A stretch of DNA of 6,011 bases from Acidimicrobiia bacterium. Lineage in GTDB: Bacteria > Actinomycetota > Acidimicrobiia > Acidimicrobiales > Acidimicrobilacustridaceae. Position 1 is the first letter of the stretch; every line of letters begins with the position of its first letter. The notes under the pieces were generated by a model. That model searched no databases. It saw nothing but the letters and a program-made list of their open reading frames with translations, and was not told the DNA's origin. This document shows positions 5,890-6,011 of this stretch, one piece after another. The position numbers and the translations under genes are program-made. The stretch lies in contig VERC01000153.1 in assembly GCA_018882825.1 (NCBI GenBank), positions 1 to 6,011 on the forward strand, written 5' to 3'.

Positions 5890-6011
5890 TCAGAAGAGTG
5901 GGCGCTTGGCGGGAAGCCCCACACGACGGGGAAAGACGTCCGGGCACGGCTCGGCCTGCAGGACCACCTGCACACCCCCACCAGCCTCGACGACCGTCAT
6001 CCCCAGTGAGG
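5890..6011 (-). CDS. rsmG: 16S rRNA (guanine527-N7)-methyltransferase RsmG, C-terminal end (partial)
   Basis: The - strand frame ending in TGA at 5892-5890 is open to the window edge and gives 39 residues. They read in part MTVVEAGGGVQVV, then CPDVFPRRVGLPAKRPLF before the stop. The closing FPRR-x-G-x-PAKRPL is the characteristic C-terminus of RsmG (GidB), which methylates the N7 of G527 in 16S rRNA using S-adenosylmethionine. The preceding strand TVVEAGGGVQVVL fits the last beta strands of the fold. The catalytic part lies outside the window. Position supports the call: rsmG normally sits immediately upstream of parA and points the same way. It ends 8 nt before the nearest parS. Confidence 0.82.
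   Translation of the reverse strand, partial: SLGMTVVEAGGGVQVVLQAEPCPDVFPRRVGLPAKRPLF

Noticed and set aside
5624..5981. Short - strand open frames (5624-5947 and 5763-5981) across the parS region
   Set aside because: They read through parS sites in frames other than rsmG and parA and show no family motif.
5344..6009. 221-codon open frame on the + strand across the parA 5' part, parS sites and rsmG end
   Set aside because: It would read through three parS sites and two opposing genes, with no motif. The RsmG C-terminus on the - strand explains the right end.

Overview
The window is GC-rich DNA in which nearly every codon ends in G or C, with GTG starts and the conserved rsmG-parA-parB / trxA-trxB block. 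This points to a chromosome of the phylum Actinomycetota, near its replication origin. The RsmG C-terminus (FPRR...PAKRPLF) and the absence of the mycobacterial neighbours sigM and cwlM lean towards a deep-branching class such as Acidimicrobiia, but that placement is inference.

Layout. On the + strand, five genes run head to tail from 47 to 3797. They are a DegV-family fatty-acid-binding protein, a membrane-anchored Ser/Thr kinase without PASTA repeats, a small two-helix membrane protein, thioredoxin reductase (trxB) and thioredoxin (trxA). The gaps are 10, 9, 60 and 48 nt. On the - strand, parB (3903-4793) and parA (4768-5661) overlap by 26 nt. Upstream of parA lies a 228-nt gap with three parS sites, then the last 39 codons of rsmG (5890 to the window edge). 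The two gene sets converge on a 105-nt gap (3798-3902) holding a strong hairpin with a consensus DnaA box in its loop. No gene-free stretch exceeds 300 bases.

How it fits together. TrxB and TrxA form the NADPH-dependent disulfide-reducing pair. A match to the SigR/SigH disulfide-stress promoter (GGAAT-N18-GTT) sits just before trxB, so the pair probably has its own stress-induced transcript besides any read-through from degV. ParA, ParB and the parS cluster form the chromosome segregation system: ParB loads at parS as a CTP-dependent clamp and ParA moves the complex. A sigma70-like promoter for parAB begins 9 nt from the nearest parS, so ParB loading could feed back on its own expression. The kinase and small membrane protein, both with proline-rich tails, are the least understood part.

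Nothing here is a clearly new system. The best leads are the SigR-like promoter, the DnaA box inside the convergent hairpin, and the PASTA-less kinase paired with a small membrane protein.
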